From Tolypothrix tenuis PCC 7101 (lineage in GTDB: Bacteria > Cyanobacteriota > Cyanobacteriia > Cyanobacteriales > Nostocaceae): 64,000 nucleotides of DNA. Below the pieces are notes generated by a model that saw only the letters and a list, made by a program, of their open reading frames with translations, made no database searches and was not told the origin of the DNA. The stretch covers positions 620,001 to 684,000 of the forward strand of contig NZ_AP018248.1 of assembly GCF_002368295.1 (NCBI RefSeq), read 5' to 3'. The position numbers were made by a program, and so were the translations under genes. This document shows, piece after piece, positions 63,875-64,000 of this stretch (the stretch's first letter is position 1; each line of letters begins with the position of its first letter).

Positions 63875-64000
63875 TTATTCTCTCATAAATTGATTAGTGA
63901 ATCGCAGAATTATTTGGCGTTTAGAGCGCAAAAGCTTTCCTTCTTCTTCAAATTGCTGTAGAAGTCGTGTTACAGTTACTCTTGTTGTATTTAGAACTTC
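63875..64000 (-). CDS. Crp/Fnr-family regulator, 3' end only
   Basis: The last 41 codons of a minus-strand gene continue beyond the window. They encode TRVTVTRLLQQFEEEGKLLR and end with SKRQIILRFTNQFMRE, which fits the recognition helix and wing of a Crp/Fnr regulator such as NtcA. The rest lies outside the window, so the exact member cannot be fixed. It is on the same strand as the porin, just upstream. Confidence 0.7.
   Translation of the reverse strand, partial: EVLNTTRVTVTRLLQQFEEEGKLLRSKRQIILRFTNQFMRE

Overview
The window is chromosomal DNA of a cyanobacterium, most likely a filamentous heterocyst-forming type (order Nostocales). The evidence is direct: very frequent GCGATCGC (HIP1) sites, many runs of 7-bp tandem repeats between genes, genes specific to oxygenic photosynthesis (psaM, ndhL, psb27), a cyanobacterial glucolipid synthase (mgdA) and a tRNA-Leu(UAA) gene interrupted by a group I intron. 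No phage, integron, CRISPR array or intact insertion sequence is visible. Species cannot be named from the sequence alone.

Layout. 0-6 kb: a cut-off small gene, an HxlR regulator, then two minus-strand genes whose products share an N-terminal domain; one is a 1262-residue TPR-CHAT protein with an apparently intact caspase-like His/Cys pair. 6-13 kb: dnaX with a mini-intein, the thylakoid glucolipid synthase mgdA, a probable EbsA pilus-accessory protein, a BioD-like/DRTGG protein and a DprA-like Rossmann protein. 13-23 kb: a YajQ protein, TPR and coiled-coil proteins, psaM (36 codons), a D-ribulose kinase, thrS, a DUF4351 nuclease-like protein and an SGNH hydrolase. 23-27 kb: trnL(UAA) with its intron, ndhL-DUF3007 with a clear terminator, trpA. 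27-37 kb: an AAA+ ATPase with a MITE-like element at its 3' end, then a phosphorelay island (three receiver-only or NarL regulators, two REC-kinase hybrids, one three-PAS kinase). 37-46 kb: an LpxB-like protein, an Omp85 protein, a Ser/Thr kinase, a Crp-family regulator, a sugar-type ABC ATPase with repeat DNA inside its reading frame, and an FAD oxidoreductase. 46-56 kb: a 21-bp minisatellite, ssb, a fused oligopeptide ABC ATPase, a Rieske protein, a DciA-like protein, hydrolases and psb27. 56-64 kb: cofH, a divergent pair of polyprenyl-phosphate-sugar type glycosyltransferases, two small cyanobacterial proteins, an iron-uptake type porin and the 3' end of a Crp-family regulator.

How genes work together. 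Most of the window is housekeeping and envelope or photosynthesis upkeep. Three parts stand out. The first is the CHAT pair at 0.95-5.6 kb, which has the look of a protease plus a partner sharing its targeting domain and is the best candidate for an undescribed system. The second is the DnaX intein, which carries an out-of-frame remnant of a homing-endonuclease zinc-binding module. The third is the phosphorelay island, which has many transmitters and receivers but only one DNA-binding output.
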